This document shows, piece by piece, positions 8,122-18,500 of a stretch of DNA of 64,000 bases (position 1 is the first letter of the stretch; every line of letters begins with the position of its first letter). A program made the position numbers and the translations under genes. The notes under the pieces were generated by a model. That model saw nothing but the letters and a program-made list of their open reading frames with translations. It did no database searches and was not told the DNA's origin. The stretch spans positions 4,092,001 through 4,156,000 of the forward strand of contig NZ_CP108938.1 in assembly GCF_036347135.1 (NCBI RefSeq). Reading direction: 5' to 3'. This DNA is from Streptomyces sp. NBC_00775. GTDB lineage: Bacteria > Actinomycetota > Actinomycetes > Streptomycetales > Streptomycetaceae.

Positions 8122-9375
8122 CTACTTCGTGCAGCCCTTCTGGCCCGACTTCAGCGTCGCGCACGCCGTGGCGTCGCCGGCGTCCTTGACCGCGACCATC
8201 GGGGTGTACGCGTCGGTGTCCGTGTCGACCGCCCCGGTCTGCTTGGCGGCGGTGCCGGAGGACACCTCGACCTGGTCCCCGGGCGCGGCCTGGGTGATGC
8301 GGGCCCAGGCGGCACCGCAGGTCTTGCTGTAGCGCACTTCCACGAGGGTCGTACCGACGGTGACGCTGGTGGTGGTCTTGGCCAACTCCCCGCCGCAGCC
8401 CATGTTCTCCGGGTCCTTGCCCGTGCAGTCCGCGCCGCTGCACTTCACCCCGGCCGGCAGGTCGGGGTTGGTGCTGGCGGAGGTCGTGGGCGTCGTGGGC
8501 GTGTGGCTCGCGTTCTTCTTGTCCCCGCCGCTGGTGAGGTAGACGGCCACGGCTATCACCACGAGCGCCCCGACGATCCCCGCGAGGAACATCGTGAGCC
8601 GCCGCCCCCGCCGCGCCCCGCCCCCGGCCCCCGCACCACCCGGCCGGGCGTCCTGCGGCGGACCCCCCGCCGGCCGAACCGGCCCGACCGGCGCCGCAGG
8701 ACCGAACTGCCCGGCCCCGTCGGACGGCGTGGCGACAGCCCCCCAACTGCCGCTCCGCCCGGCCTCACCGGACGAAGGCCCACCGGACGAGGACCCGCCG
8801 TAACCGGAGCCGGCACCGGCACCGGAACCGCCGCGCGAGCCACCCCCGTACGACGAAGCCCCGTATGACGACGACTCCCCCGCGTCGGGCCCGGACGGCT
8901 GCGCCGGCACGGACGGCGCCGACGGCGGGAACGTCGGGGCCACTCCGGCGGGCCCGGCGACCCCGGGCATCGCGGTCGCACTGCCGCTCTTGCGGGCGGC
9001 CTGCTGCCCGTTGCTCCCCTTCGCCGGAGTCGGCCCGAACTCCCCGAGGGCGGCGCGCGCCTGGGAGATCCGGATCGCTTCCATGGTCATGTCGTGGCGC
9101 ATCTCCGAGCGGCTCCAGGCACGCTCGGCCAGCTCCCACATGGTCGTCAGATGGATGGGGTTGGTCCCGGTCACCTCGGCCAGGGCGACGATCGCACCCT
9201 TGGGCGCGAGCAACCGGCCGTTGAGGTAACGCTCCCAGGACGTCTTGCTGTAGCCCGTGCGGTCGGCCACGGCGGCGATGCTCAGCCCGCTCCGGTCGAC
9301 GAGTCGGCGCAGCTGACTGGCGAACTCCCTGACCTGCGGATCGAGTTCATCCGGCAAGGCCCTCCAACGAGGCAT
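8122..9375 (-). CDS. XRE-type HTH membrane protein with extracellular DUF2690
   Basis: A 417-aa protein starting MPRWRALPDELDPQVREFAS at an ATG preceded by GGGGGGAG. Residues 10-75 form an XRE helix-turn-helix (GLSIAAVADRTGYSKTSWERYL). A long Pro/Gly/Ser-rich linker follows, then one membrane helix (FLAGIVGALVVIAVAVYLTSG), then an extracellular DUF2690 domain with a Cys-rich start (CSGADCTGKDPENMGC) and RYSKTCGAAWARI. This layout joins a cytoplasmic DNA-binding domain to an external sensor through a single helix. Ligand and targets are unknown. Such genes are multicopy in Streptomyces, and a smaller HTH gene lies just upstream. Confidence 0.9.
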   Translation of the reverse strand: MPRWRALPDELDPQVREFASQLRRLVDRSGLSIAAVADRTGYSKTSWERYLNGRLLAPKGAIVALAEVTGTNPIHLTTMWELAERAWSRSEMRHDMTMEAIRISQARAALGEFGPTPAKGSNGQQAARKSGSATAMPGVAGPAGVAPTFPPSAPSVPAQPSGPDAGESSSYGASSYGGGSRGGSGAGAGSGYGGSSSGGPSSGEAGRSGSWGAVATPSDGAGQFGPAAPVGPVRPAGGPPQDARPGGAGAGGGARRGRRLTMFLAGIVGALVVIAVAVYLTSGGDKKNASHTPTTPTTSASTNPDLPAGVKCSGADCTGKDPENMGCGGELAKTTTSVTVGTTLVEVRYSKTCGAAWARITQAAPGDQVEVSSGTAAKQTGAVDTDTDAYTPMVAVKDAGDATACATLKSGQKGCTK

Positions 9376-9753
9376 TGCTTCTCCCCCCTCATTGCATTCC
9401 CCCGTACGTGCCTGACTGTTCTCCCCGCGCGTGGCGCCCCTCTGCCGAGTCCCCGTTCTGGCTACCCACAGGGATGCACTCGGCCGGGATCTCAGTTCCC
9501 GGGATGGGGGCGCACGGGAGCATTCGGGCCGGGGCATGCACCGTTGCACGCCCGTTGGGCTGCGGTCCAGTGTCCCACCGGCATCGTGTACGACCGGTCG
9601 AACCTCTGACCCCCGCACGGGACGTACCGGACCGTCCCGATTGCCCACGTTATCCCGGCTGTTGTGATGGATCAGTGCAAATCCTTGAACTTGTCAAGAC
9701 ATCGACACAACGGGAACACACGAACGACCTCAGGAACCACGGGAGTGATCAGC
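9376..9753. other. Intergenic region between two HTH genes
   Basis: This 378-bp gap separates two co-oriented minus-strand HTH genes. On the minus strand a CTTGACAAG element near 9691-9699 contains TTGACA and could be a -35 box, but no convincing -10 box follows. No RNA gene or terminator was recognised. Confidence 0.4.
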
Positions 9754-10344
9754 TCACCCGAAGGTGACGGCCCCGGCGAGGGCGACGAGGAGAAGAGCGA
9801 GCAGGAACAGGGCGGCATAGAGGAGCAGACGCCCCGTGGCGGGCTTGGGCTCCGGCACCTCGGGCACGTCCCACCAAGGAAGCGTGGGGTCGTCCTCGTA
9901 CATATCAGGGATGGGCTCACCGAAGGAAGGACGGGCGGAAGGACGGGCCGAAGAACCGACCGACGGGTCGACGGACGGGTCGACCGACGCGTCGGCGGAC
10001 GAGCCTGCGGACGGTTCGCCGGACGGGTCGCCGGACAGCTCTCCGGACGGGCCCACACTCACCGGCACCCGCGGCCACACCCGCACCGCCAACTCCCAGC
10101 GCACGCCGAATCGTTCGGTGTCCGCGCCCCCGAGACCCGCGACCCGGCAGAGCGCGACGACCGCCTGCCGGGGTGGCGGCTGGGTCGCGTTGAGGTAGCG
10201 CTGCCAGGAGGACTTGCTGTACGCGGTGCGCGCGCCGAGGGCGACCAGGCTGAGGCCGGTGCTGTCCTTGAGCCGCCGCAACTGCTCGACGAAGTGGCGT
10301 ACCTCCGTCGGAAGTTGCTCCGGCAGCGGCTGCCACGCACTCAT
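9754..10344 (-). CDS. XRE-family HTH protein with C-terminal membrane anchor
   Basis: A 196-aa protein. An N-terminal XRE domain (residues 15-75; GLSLVALGARTAYSKSSWQRYLN) is a clear relative of the HTH in the neighbouring DUF2690 protein. A repetitive Ser/Asp/Pro linker (PSGEPSAGSSADASVDPSVD) follows, then a single C-terminal helix (LLLYAALFLLALLLVALAGAVTFG) with no extracellular domain, so it is a tail-anchored putative regulator. The ATG follows GGGAGG. Its location beside the larger paralogue suggests duplication and loss of the sensor part. Target genes unknown. Confidence 0.85.
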   Translation of the reverse strand: MSAWQPLPEQLPTEVRHFVEQLRRLKDSTGLSLVALGARTAYSKSSWQRYLNATQPPPRQAVVALCRVAGLGGADTERFGVRWELAVRVWPRVPVSVGPSGELSGDPSGEPSAGSSADASVDPSVDPSVGSSARPSARPSFGEPIPDMYEDDPTLPWWDVPEVPEPKPATGRLLLYAALFLLALLLVALAGAVTFG

Positions 10345-10682
10345 CGATGACCTCCCTCGGCGTTCTCTCAGCGGAGGGACGACACCGAGGCGCGGACGGT
10401 TCCCCAGGGGCGACGGACTAGGTCAGGGGCGGCACGCACCCGGTTCCCGTCGCACGGCGCGGACTCCGTAGCGGAATGGTCACTTCCGTGCCACAGGGAA
10501 CTGCCAGGCGTTGAACAGCTTGCTCCTGTGCACAAGTGTTGACCCCGGGCGGAACACCCGCCCGATCGCGGCCCGTCCTTACTCGGGGGAGGGGACGGGC
10601 CGCATCCATGTCCGGCCCAACGCGCGGCGCGCAGCCCGCAGCGCGCGCCGCTCAGACCTCAAGCGCTCAAGCGCTCAAGCGC
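10345..10682. other. Intergenic region with terminator hairpin and short repeats
   Basis: The 338-bp gap contains a hairpin at 10568-10603 and three tandem copies of CTCAAGCG (about 10659-10682) abutting the stop of the DUF3017 gene. No further gene was found. Confidence 0.5.
10568..10603. terminator. Hairpin terminator downstream of the folD-DUF3017 operon
   Basis: GCGGCCCGTCC (10568-10578) pairs with GGACGGGCCGC (10593-10603), an 11-bp stem with a 14-nt loop, about 80-115 bp past the DUF3017 stop. There is no U-tract, as is common for Streptomyces terminators. Confidence 0.6.
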
Positions 10683-11228
10683 TCAGCGCACCGTGAAGTG
10701 CAGCGTGTCGTCCAGGAACGGGATCACCAGCAACGGGTTGGGCTGAGCCATCAGCGCGAGCAGCACGATGGCCACGCCGAGCACGCCGTACGTGAGCATG
10801 TCGGTGAAGCGGGAACGGACCGCCAGCATGCCCACGTCGGGGAGTATCCAGCGCATCACGGCGCCGGCCAGCAGCGCGGCGCCGATCAGGATCGTGCCGA
10901 CCCGGAACACGTCGAGCGCGGTCAGCAGCAGACCGAGCCCGACGGCCGACAGCACGGAGAGGATGGGCCACTGGCGCGCGGGCGCCGGGGCGTCCCCGGG
11001 CGCCGCCCGGCCGCCGCCCTCGGGCCGCGCGGTGTCCCGCGTGAAGAGCGGGAAGCGTCGCGTGGTGCGCCGCGGCTTCCCCTCGGCGTCGGGCGCGCTG
11101 ATCGCGTCCCGCACGGTGGGCTCGCCGTCCGAGGCGCTCACGGCGTCCTGTACGGCCGACTCGGCATCCCGCAGGGCCGACTCGGCATCCCGCGTCTCAC
11201 CGTTCTTGGAGCCGCCCTCAGCCGACAC
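10683..11228 (-). CDS. DUF3017 membrane protein
   Basis: A 181-aa protein with a charged N-terminal half containing a repeated [19 protein letters not shown] pattern, then three to four membrane segments ([62 protein letters not shown]). This matches DUF3017, which sits next to folD in many actinobacteria. It overlaps the 3' end of folD by 11 bp, so the two are probably co-translated. Function unknown. Confidence 0.88.
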   Translation of the reverse strand: MSAEGGSKNGETRDAESALRDAESAVQDAVSASDGEPTVRDAISAPDAEGKPRRTTRRFPLFTRDTARPEGGGRAAPGDAPAPARQWPILSVLSAVGLGLLLTALDVFRVGTILIGAALLAGAVMRWILPDVGMLAVRSRFTDMLTYGVLGVAIVLLALMAQPNPLLVIPFLDDTLHFTVR

Positions 11229-12072
11229 TGCGCTCCGCCGCTTCCACCACGTTGACGAGCAGCTGGGCGCGGGTCATCGGGCCGACGCCGCCGGGGTTCG
11301 GGGAGATCCACGCGGCGACCTCGGCGACGTCCGGGTGGACGTCACCGACGATCTTGCCCTCGGCGCTGCGCGAGACACCGACGTCGAGGACGGCGGCGCC
11401 CGGCTTCACGTCCTCGGCGCGGATGAGGTGCGCGGAGCCCGCCGCGGCCACGATGATGTCGGCGCGCTTGAGGTGGGCGGAGAGGTCACGGGTGCCGGTG
11501 TGGCACTGGGTCACCGTGGCGTTCTCGCTGCGGCGGGTGAGCAGCAGCGGCATCGGGCGCCCGATGGTCACGCCACGGCCGACGACCACGACCTCGGCGC
11601 CCTTGATCTCCACGCCGTAGCGGCGCAGGAGGGTGAGGACACCGTTGGGCGTGCAGGGCAGCGGGGCCGGCTCGTTCAGCACGAGACGGCCGAGGTTCAT
11701 CGGGTGCAGTCCGTCCGCGTCCTTGTCCGGGTCCATCAGTTCCAGGATGCGGTTCTCGTCGATGCCCTTGGGGAGCGGCAGCTGGACGATGTAGCCGGTG
11801 CAGGCGGGGTCCTCGTTCAGCTCGCGGACCACCGCCTCGATCTCCTCCTGCGTGGCGGTCGCGGGCAGTTCACGCTGGATGGAGGCGATGCCGACCTGGG
11901 CGCAGTCGCGGTGCTTGCCGGCGACGTACTTCTGGCTGCCGGGGTCGTCACCGACCAGGACGGTCCCCAGGCCGGGCGTGACGCCCTTCTCCTTCAGGGC
12001 CGCCACGCGGGCGGTCAGATCGGACTTGATCGCGGCTGCGGTGGCCTTGCCATCGAGAATCTGGGCGGTCAT
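11218..12072 (-). CDS. folD: Bifunctional methylenetetrahydrofolate dehydrogenase/cyclohydrolase
   Basis: A 284-aa FolD, interconverting 5,10-methylene-THF and 10-formyl-THF with NADP; the formyl product feeds purN and purH, whose genes lie nearby. Landmarks are [12 protein letters not shown] with the catalytic Tyr/Lys, [19 protein letters not shown], the NADP site [13 protein letters not shown] and the C-terminal PGGVGPMT. The ATG at 12072 follows GGGAGGA; in-frame upstream sequence is non-homologous. The downstream DUF3017 gene overlaps it. Confidence 0.97.
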   Translation of the reverse strand: MTAQILDGKATAAAIKSDLTARVAALKEKGVTPGLGTVLVGDDPGSQKYVAGKHRDCAQVGIASIQRELPATATQEEIEAVVRELNEDPACTGYIVQLPLPKGIDENRILELMDPDKDADGLHPMNLGRLVLNEPAPLPCTPNGVLTLLRRYGVEIKGAEVVVVGRGVTIGRPMPLLLTRRSENATVTQCHTGTRDLSAHLKRADIIVAAAGSAHLIRAEDVKPGAAVLDVGVSRSAEGKIVGDVHPDVAEVAAWISPNPGGVGPMTRAQLLVNVVEAAERSVG

Positions 12073-12349
12073 GGCCCCATCCTCCCGGATGACCCGGCCC
12101 CGGTTCCAATCAGGCCACCATACGGGCCTTCCGGCGCCGATATCCGGGCCCGTTCCCCGCATCCGGCCATGATCATTGATGTTGCACTTGCACAACACAT
12201 ATGGCATCCGGCTGGACAAGTAAGAGGCGCCTAAAGAACGATGAGCAGCACAGTGCCGCGGGCAGTACCGGGGGGACGGACCGCTCTGTAGAAATTCCTC
12301 CGACCGTTCCGCGCTTCGTCCCCGCGCATGCAACGGAGGAAAACCCGCC

Positions 12350-12985
12350 ATGAGTTTCGGCGACCCGAACAACCCTTACGGGCAGCCGCCCCAGCAGCCC
12401 CCCGCCGCTCCGCCGGCCGCTCCCGGTTACGGCTACCCCGCCGCTCCGCCCGGCGTACCCCCGCAGGGCTACGGCTATGCACAGCAGCCGGCGTACCCCG
12501 GCTACCCGGGCGGCAACCAGATGCTTCCGCAGTCGATGCCGGGGCTTCTGATGACCGCCCGCGTCTTCCTCTTCATCATCTCGGTGCCGCAGATTATCGC
12601 AGCGCTGTTCTGGTTCTACCTCGCCGCCTTCGCGAACGACGTGTCGGACAGCGCGGACGACTACGGGTTCACCAACGTGGGCAACGGCGGTCACATGGCC
12701 GCCGGGCTCTTCGTCGTGATCGCTCTGCTCGCCGCCGGCCTCGCGACCCTCTCCATCACGCTCGGCGTGAAGTTCAGCAAGGGCGGTCAGGGTGTCCGCA
12801 TCACCACCGTCGTCTACGGGGCGCTCGGCGGCATCGTCGGCCTGATCGCGCTCTTCGCCGGCCTGGATTCCGGACTCGCGTCCGCGGTCATCCTGCCGCT
12901 GATCTGGGTCGTCTTCGCCACCGTCATCACGGCTGCGCCGGTCGTCTCCAGCGGCACCGCCTGGTTCGCGCGCCCGCGCTACTGA
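12350..12985 (+). CDS. Pro/Gly/Tyr-rich membrane protein
   Basis: A 211-aa protein. The first 65 residues are low complexity (repeats of QPP, AAPP, GYGY), followed by four membrane helices ([80 protein letters not shown]). Actinobacteria have many such proteins, often interacting with cell-division or envelope partners, but I do not recognise a named family. GGAGG precedes the ATG by 11 nt. It converges on purH across a terminator. Confidence 0.85.
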   Translation: MSFGDPNNPYGQPPQQPPAAPPAAPGYGYPAAPPGVPPQGYGYAQQPAYPGYPGGNQMLPQSMPGLLMTARVFLFIISVPQIIAALFWFYLAAFANDVSDSADDYGFTNVGNGGHMAAGLFVVIALLAAGLATLSITLGVKFSKGGQGVRITTVVYGALGGIVGLIALFAGLDSGLASAVILPLIWVVFATVITAAPVVSSGTAWFARPRY

Positions 12986-13016
12986 ACACCCCGCGCCAGC
13001 CGCTTCGTTCACGCCC

Positions 13017-13053
13017 AGGGCCGTGCCCCCTCGTACAGGGGGACACGGCCCTG
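13017..13053. terminator. Bidirectional terminator between convergent genes
   Basis: AGGGCCGTG-c-CCCC pairs with GGGG-a-CACGGCCCT around a 7-nt loop (one internal mismatch). It lies 32 bp after the membrane-protein stop and about 45 bp after the purH stop. Confidence 0.75.
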
Positions 13054-13096
13054 GTGCGTCACGTGTGCGTCACGTGTTCGACAGCAAGCGGGTGGC

Positions 13097-14677
13097 TCAG
13101 TGGAAGAAGTGGCGCGTCCCCGTGAAGTACATCGTGACGCCCGCCTTCTTCGCGGCCTCCACGACCAGCTCGTCACGGACCGAACCGCCGGGCTGGACCA
13201 CGGCCTTGACGCCCGCCTCAGCGAGAATCTCGAATCCGTCGGGGAACGGGAAGAACGCGTCCGAGGCGGCGTAGGAGTCACGGGCACGCTCGGCGCCCGC
13301 ACGCTCGACCGCGAGCTTCGCGGAGTCGACGCGGTTGACCTGGCCCATGCCGACGCCGACCGAGGCGCCGTCCTTGGCGAGGAGAATCGCGTTGGACTTG
13401 ACCGCGCGGCAGGCCCGCCAGGCGAAGGCCAGCTCGTCGAGCTCGCCCTCGTTCAGGGCTTCGCCGGTGGCCAGGGTCCAGCTGTGCGGGTTGTCGCCGT
13501 CGGCCTGGAGGCGGTCGGTGACCTGGAGCAGCGCGCCGCCGTCGATCTGCTTGACCTCGACCGGGTTCGCGGGCGCCTTGTGGGCGCGCAGCACGCGGAT
13601 GTTCTTCTTCTTGGTGAGGGCTTCGAGGGCGCCGTCCTCGTACTCGGGCGCGACGATGACCTCGGTGAAGATCTCGGAGACCTGCTCCGCCATCTCCCTC
13701 GTCACCGGCCGGTTGACGGCGATGACACCCCCGAACGCGGACAGCGGGTCACAGGCGTGCGCCTTGCGGTGCGCCTCGGCGACGTTCGACGCGACCGCGA
13801 TCCCGCACGGGTTGGCGTGCTTGATGATCGCGACGCAGGGGTCCTCGTGGTCGTACGCGGCACGGCGCGCGGCGTCCGTGTCCGTGTAGTTGTTGTACGA
13901 CATCTCCTTGCCGTGCAGCTGCTCGGCCTCGGCCAGGCCGCCCGTGCCGTCGACGTAGAGCGCGGCGCCCTGGTGCGGGTTCTCGCCGTAGCGCAGGGTG
14001 TTCTTGCGCTCGTAGGTGTGGCCGAGGAAGTCGGGGAAACCACTCTCGTCGGCGGCCGCATAGTCGTCCGCGAACCAGGAGGCGACGGCCACGTCGTACG
14101 CGGCGGTGTGCTGGAAGGCCTCGGCGGCCAGCCGCTTGCGGGTGCGCAGGTCGAAGCCGCCGGTCTTGACGGCGGCGAGGACGTCGCCGTACCGCGCCGG
14201 ACTGGTGACGACGGCCACGGACGGGTGGTTCTTGGCGGCGGCACGGACCATCGAAGGACCGCCGATGTCGATCTGCTCGACGCACTCGTCGGGCGACGCG
14301 CCTGAGGCGACGGTCTCGCGGAACGGGTAGAGGTTGACGACGACGAGGTCGAACGGCTCGACGCCGAGCTCGGCGAGCTGCTGACGGTGGCTGTCGAGCC
14401 GCAGGTCGGCGAGGATGCCCGCGTGGACCTTCGGGTGCAGGGTCTTGACGCGGCCGTCCAGGCACTCGGGGAAGCCGGTCAGCTCCTCCACCTTGGTGAC
14501 GGGGACGCCGGTCGCGGCGATCTTCGCGGCGGTGGACCCGGTGGAGACGAGCTCGACACCGGCTTCGTACAGCCCGCGAGCCAGGTCCTCCAGCCCGGTC
14601 TTGTCGTAGACGCTGACGAGCGCGCGACGAATGGCCCGCTGGTTGCTCTCGGCCGTGACAGTGATGTCGGCGGTCAC
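13097..14677 (-). CDS. purH: AICAR transformylase/IMP cyclohydrolase
   Basis: A 526-aa PurH catalysing the last two steps of IMP synthesis. Residues 15-150 form the MGS-like IMP cyclohydrolase domain ([39 protein letters not shown]). The rest is the transformylase with KHANPCG (catalytic Lys-His), [11 protein letters not shown] and [10 protein letters not shown]. It starts with GTG at 14677, whose bases overlap the TGA of purN, so the two are translationally coupled. The 10-formyl-THF cosubstrate comes from FolD, encoded nearby. Confidence 0.98.
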   Translation of the reverse strand: MTADITVTAESNQRAIRRALVSVYDKTGLEDLARGLYEAGVELVSTGSTAAKIAATGVPVTKVEELTGFPECLDGRVKTLHPKVHAGILADLRLDSHRQQLAELGVEPFDLVVVNLYPFRETVASGASPDECVEQIDIGGPSMVRAAAKNHPSVAVVTSPARYGDVLAAVKTGGFDLRTRKRLAAEAFQHTAAYDVAVASWFADDYAAADESGFPDFLGHTYERKNTLRYGENPHQGAALYVDGTGGLAEAEQLHGKEMSYNNYTDTDAARRAAYDHEDPCVAIIKHANPCGIAVASNVAEAHRKAHACDPLSAFGGVIAVNRPVTREMAEQVSEIFTEVIVAPEYEDGALEALTKKKNIRVLRAHKAPANPVEVKQIDGGALLQVTDRLQADGDNPHSWTLATGEALNEGELDELAFAWRACRAVKSNAILLAKDGASVGVGMGQVNRVDSAKLAVERAGAERARDSYAASDAFFPFPDGFEILAEAGVKAVVQPGGSVRDELVVEAAKKAGVTMYFTGTRHFFH

Positions 14678-15294
14678 TGGATAACTACCTTTCGTCCCTC
14701 AATGCGATAGCCGTTGCGGGCGAGCCGCCCCACGACATCGACGAGCAGCCTTCGCTCGACTTCCTTGATGCGCTCGTGCAGAGCGCTCTCGTCGTCCTCG
14801 TCCCGGATCTCCACCACGCCCTGAGCGATGATCGGTCCGGTGTCGACGCCGTCGTCGACGAAGTGGACGGTGCATCCGGTGACCCGCGCGCCGTACGCGA
14901 GCGCGTCGCGTACGCCGTGGGCCCCCGGGAAACTGGGCAACAGGGCGGGATGCGTGTTGACGAACCGCCCCCCGAACCTGGCGAGGAATTCCTTCCCCAC
15001 GATCTTCATGAACCCGGCGGAGACGACGAGATCGGGCTCGTGGGCGGCGACGGCCTCGGTGAGCGCGCGGTCCCACTCGTCCCGGCCGTCGTAGTCCTTG
15101 ACGCGTCGGACGAAGGTGGCGATCCCCGCCCGCTCGGCACGCGCGAGCCCTTCGATGCCGTCGCGATCGGCGCCCACGGCCACGATCTCGGCCCCGTAGC
15201 CCTCGGGTCCTTCCTCCGCGATGGCATCGAGCAATGCCTGCAGATTCGTACCTGATCCGGAGACCAGCACGACGAGGCGCTTGGTCTTGGCCAC
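14674..15294 (-). CDS. purN: Phosphoribosylglycinamide formyltransferase
   Basis: A 206-aa PurN, transferring a formyl group from 10-formyl-THF to GAR. The start [21 protein letters not shown] has the phosphate-binding loop; [15 protein letters not shown] supplies the catalytic Asn and His; [10 protein letters not shown] supplies the Asp. The GTG at 15294 is chosen because homology begins there; a weak AAAGGG lies upstream. Its stop overlaps the purH start, giving a purN-purH operon. It is divergent from the Gly/Pro-rich membrane protein gene. Confidence 0.97.
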   Translation of the reverse strand: MAKTKRLVVLVSGSGTNLQALLDAIAEEGPEGYGAEIVAVGADRDGIEGLARAERAGIATFVRRVKDYDGRDEWDRALTEAVAAHEPDLVVSAGFMKIVGKEFLARFGGRFVNTHPALLPSFPGAHGVRDALAYGARVTGCTVHFVDDGVDTGPIIAQGVVEIRDEDDESALHERIKEVERRLLVDVVGRLARNGYRIEGRKVVIQ

Positions 15295-15719
15295 GGCGGG
15301 GCCCTTTCTCGGGGGAGCGTTTGTACGGTCGTACGAATGCTTCGCGCCCCGGGATACGGGGAAGTCTACGAACCGGCCGACCGTCAGCAACGATACCGGC
15401 ACACCGGGCAGCCCCCACGGGACGGGGGCGTGGCCGGAAGGTAGCGTCTGGGGAGGATCCACCCGGGAACACCGTCCAGCACGGGGAACGCCCTGCGTGC
15501 GCGGGACGTTGACCCGGGACGGGTACGCACGCTCGGGGCGCGAGCCCTGGGCAGGAATCCCCGGGGCGCGACTCCGGGGCACGTTGCCCGGGGTACGAAC
15601 CCTGGGTATGACGCTCAGGGTGTGAGCCCGGAGTGCAGAAGCTCGGGGCGCGCGTCGCGAGCACGATGCTGTGTGGACACGCCGCCCGCCAGAACCACCA
15701 AGGGGAAGACGCACACCTG

Positions 15720-16574
15720 ATGCCGGACCGCAGTCTCCGACTCCCTCCGCTCCTGCTGCGCGAGCAGCGCCCTTCGTCTACCCCGCCGCGGTCGAGCGGG
15801 GACGTGCCGGCGGGCGGGAACGGCTCCGCAGGCGGACGTGGCCCCGTGGGCGGAAACGGCTCGGCGGGTGGAAACGGTTCCTCGGGCGGGACGGGTCCCG
15901 ACGCTCCCGACTCGGACGACAATCCGTTCGCGCCGCCGCCCGAGGGGACTCCCGACCGGCCGTGGCAGCCGAGGCGGCCCGCGAGCGGGCAGGGTGCGGA
16001 CGAGAACGGCGGGGCCGGCCAGAACGGGCAGTCCCCGTGGGGCAGCCAGTGGAGCGACCGGCAGCCCGGGCCTTCGACCGGCGGCCGTTTCGGTGACCGG
16101 CCGGGGGCTCCGCAGGGTCCGAGTGGTCCGGAAGGGTCCGGCGATGGTCCGGGAGGGCCGGGGACCGGGATGCGCTGGGATCCGACGGACCCGGCGCAGC
16201 GGCGTGCACGCTATGCCCTGCTTTCCGGCATGTGGGCGTTCTTCTTCGCCCTCTTCAACTGGCCGTATGTGGCATTGCTGCTCGGTGCGCTCGCTCTGTA
16301 CTGGGGCGGCAGTGCGCTCCGGGCCAAGCCCCGTACTCCGGACCCGGATGCGCCGGCGCCCGATCCGAATGCGCGTCCCCAGACGACCGCCGCGGTGAGC
16401 GGGCTTGTCACCGCGTCGCTAGCCATCGTCATGGTCGCGGCGACCTTCACCGCGCACCTCGTCTACAGCGACTACTACTCCTGTACGAATGACGCCCTCA
16501 CGAACGCGGCGAAGCAGTCCTGCAACGACCTCCTGCCGAAGGAGCTGCGCGGCCTGCTGGGGACGCAAGGCTGA
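15720..16574 (+). CDS. Gly/Asn/Pro-rich protein with two membrane helices
   Basis: A 284-aa protein. The first half is low complexity ([12 protein letters not shown] repeats, then Pro/Asp/Gly-rich). Two membrane helices follow ([31 protein letters not shown] and [25 protein letters not shown]), with a short Cys-containing tail ([23 protein letters not shown]) that probably lies outside and may form a disulfide. AGGGGAAG lies 12 nt before the ATG at 15720; longer in-frame starts lack homology-like character. The tail resembles DUF4190-type Streptomyces proteins, but I do not assign a function. Confidence 0.78.
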   Translation: MPDRSLRLPPLLLREQRPSSTPPRSSGDVPAGGNGSAGGRGPVGGNGSAGGNGSSGGTGPDAPDSDDNPFAPPPEGTPDRPWQPRRPASGQGADENGGAGQNGQSPWGSQWSDRQPGPSTGGRFGDRPGAPQGPSGPEGSGDGPGGPGTGMRWDPTDPAQRRARYALLSGMWAFFFALFNWPYVALLLGALALYWGGSALRAKPRTPDPDAPAPDPNARPQTTAAVSGLVTASLAIVMVAATFTAHLVYSDYYSCTNDALTNAAKQSCNDLLPKELRGLLGTQG

Positions 16575-16582
16575 TCCCGTCC

Positions 16583-16763
16583 CTGGGGCTCCGCCCCAGA
16601 CCCCGTAGGCCGGTTCTTTGGCCGCGGGTGGGTGGGGGCTGGTCCAAAAGATTGCGCAGTTCCCCGCGCCCCTTTTAGGGGCGCGGGGAACTGCGCAATC
16701 TTTTAGGGGGGTCTGGGGGCGCAGCCCCCAGGGATGGGACGGGTAGGGGCGGCGGGGGCGAGG
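16583..16763. repeat. Dispersed hairpin repeat block C
   Basis: It has the same modules as block A, with the head in reverse orientation at the right end (gggatgggacgggtaggggc). The core is a perfect 27-bp inverted repeat (16646-16672 and 16678-16704, loop TTTTA). It lies between the convergent DUF6350-type gene and the Gly-rich membrane gene, so it should act as a shared terminator. Confidence 0.9.
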
Positions 16764-16778
16764 AACTCACCCAGGACC

Positions 16779-18392
16779 TCAGGTCGGATCCGTCGGCTCC
16801 GGAGGAGCGGAGGCCTCCTTCAGAGCCGCCCAGCGGGCCTCGCGGGAGGCGTCCTCGCGCCAGGGGGAAACCGTGGGGTCGGCGGGAAGGAACTCGTACG
16901 GTTCGAAGGGGTCAAGCAGGGGGTCCGGCACCTCGGCAAAAGGCTGGGGCTGAGGCTGCGCGGCAACCGGCGGCGACGTCGACGGCAGACCGGCCCCGGC
17001 CCCCCGCGACCGCGACAACCACGCGCGCCGCGAAGGCCGCGAAGGCCGCGACAAAGGACCCCGCGCCCCTCCGCCCCAAGCTTCCCGAAGCCTCCACCCC
17101 CGCACCCCCACCGCCACGGGAACCCCCACCACTCCCGTCCACACCACCGTCGCAGCCCCCACCTGCCACCACACCGGCCCGAAACGAGCCAGCGCAGCCA
17201 CCCCCAACGGCCCCCCGGCCAACGCGGCGAGCAGCCCGAGCGCGACGCCGCACAACCCGGCGGCCAGCGCGACGGCGGCAACCGTCCGCCGCCGGGACCA
17301 AGCCTCGTCCCGCCCCGCGGCCCCACCCCCGGGCACGGCCGCAGCCACCGCGAACCACGCCACCGTCACCCCCGCGGCCACCGGCACCACCCCGCTCGCC
17401 CAACTCAACGGCACCCCCGCCCCCGGCACCGCCGCCAGCAGCGGAAACGCGGGCAGCAGCGGCCCGGGCGCGGACGCCGACAGTGGCCCCGCGACATGCC
17501 CCGCCCCCAGCACGACCCCGGGCCCGAGCCCGTACGCCGCCCCCCACACCGCCGCGTTCGGCACCAGGGCCAGGCAGAGCAGCAGGACGGCGAATCGCCC
17601 CGACCACACGTCGGTGAGCTGGAGGAACGAGTCGCGAGCCGTCCCCCCGTGCCACACCAGCGACACCGCCACCAGCAAGGCTCCTCCCCCGACCAGCGCC
17701 GCCGCCCCGGCCCCGGCAGCCCGCACCGCACCCCCGAGGAGCCGGGCGTCCGCGCCGGCGACGAAACGACGTACGCCGGAGAGCGGACGCAGCGGCGGGG
17801 CCTCGGCGAACCGCCGTCCCCACGCCGGCATCGGCCCCCGCGGACGCCCGTACGCCGTCCACACCCCCGCCCCGGCCGCGCCCGCGGCAAGCAGCGGCAG
17901 GCATACGGCGGTCCACACCCAGGAGGGGCGCAGCGCGCCGCCCGAGGCGTACAGCGCGGCGGCCGCTCCCACGGACAGATAGCCCGCGACGACCCCGGCC
18001 CACGCGGTGCGCGGCGGCGCCTCGGATTCGGCGTCGGCCGCGTCGCGCCCCGCCCGGTGCAGCAGCCACACCGGCAGCACGAGCAGGAGCAGCGGCGTCA
18101 CGCCCACCGGCATGGGCAGGCCCGACAACGTATCGGTGCGGATCAGCTCCACCCCGTGGGCGAGCAGCCAGAGGGCCGCGGCCATGTGCAGCGCTCCGCC
18201 CGGTCCGCTGTCCGGGTACGGCGAGCTGATCCACAGCACCATGACGAGGACGGCGAACGAGCCGAGTCCGAGCCCCGCCGCGAGGGCGCCACCCAGGAAG
18301 CTGGCGGCCAGTCCGGGGGATCGGTCGCGCATCCGTGTGAGCAGGGGCGACAACGACAGCCTGCGGTCGGTCATTTGGGTCACGACCGTCAT
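16779..18392 (-). CDS. DUF6350-type polytopic membrane protein (PerM-like)
   Basis: A 537-aa protein with roughly ten to twelve hydrophobic segments spread over the first 430 residues, Ala/Gly/Val-rich, and a charged, Pro-rich cytoplasmic tail containing [20 protein letters not shown]. It matches my recollection of the actinobacterial DUF6350 family, sometimes labelled cell-division protein PerM after the mycobacterial protein. The position near purN-purH and sucCD is conserved in Streptomyces. It is divergent from the HTH/sigma-like gene. Role unproven. Confidence 0.75.
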   Translation of the reverse strand: MTVVTQMTDRRLSLSPLLTRMRDRSPGLAASFLGGALAAGLGLGSFAVLVMVLWISSPYPDSGPGGALHMAAALWLLAHGVELIRTDTLSGLPMPVGVTPLLLLVLPVWLLHRAGRDAADAESEAPPRTAWAGVVAGYLSVGAAAALYASGGALRPSWVWTAVCLPLLAAGAAGAGVWTAYGRPRGPMPAWGRRFAEAPPLRPLSGVRRFVAGADARLLGGAVRAAGAGAAALVGGGALLVAVSLVWHGGTARDSFLQLTDVWSGRFAVLLLCLALVPNAAVWGAAYGLGPGVVLGAGHVAGPLSASAPGPLLPAFPLLAAVPGAGVPLSWASGVVPVAAGVTVAWFAVAAAVPGGGAAGRDEAWSRRRTVAAVALAAGLCGVALGLLAALAGGPLGVAALARFGPVWWQVGAATVVWTGVVGVPVAVGVRGWRLREAWGGGARGPLSRPSRPSRRAWLSRSRGAGAGLPSTSPPVAAQPQPQPFAEVPDPLLDPFEPYEFLPADPTVSPWREDASREARWAALKEASAPPEPTDPT

Positions 18393-18500
18393 GGTCCCAA
18401 CGACACGCGCTTTCTCGTCGTAACAGGCGAACTACGGATGTGTCGCTCAATATGCAGCTATGCACTTTTTCGTACGAGGGGGCGCCCTGTGGGGTGCGAC

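Noticed and set aside
16734..18500. Long open frame upstream of the HTH/sigma-like gene (589 extra codons)
   Set aside because: It runs antisense to the DUF6350-type gene and through repeat block C; composition is Arg/Pro/His-rich as expected of a shadow frame. The real start is the ATG at 18501 with GGGGTG.
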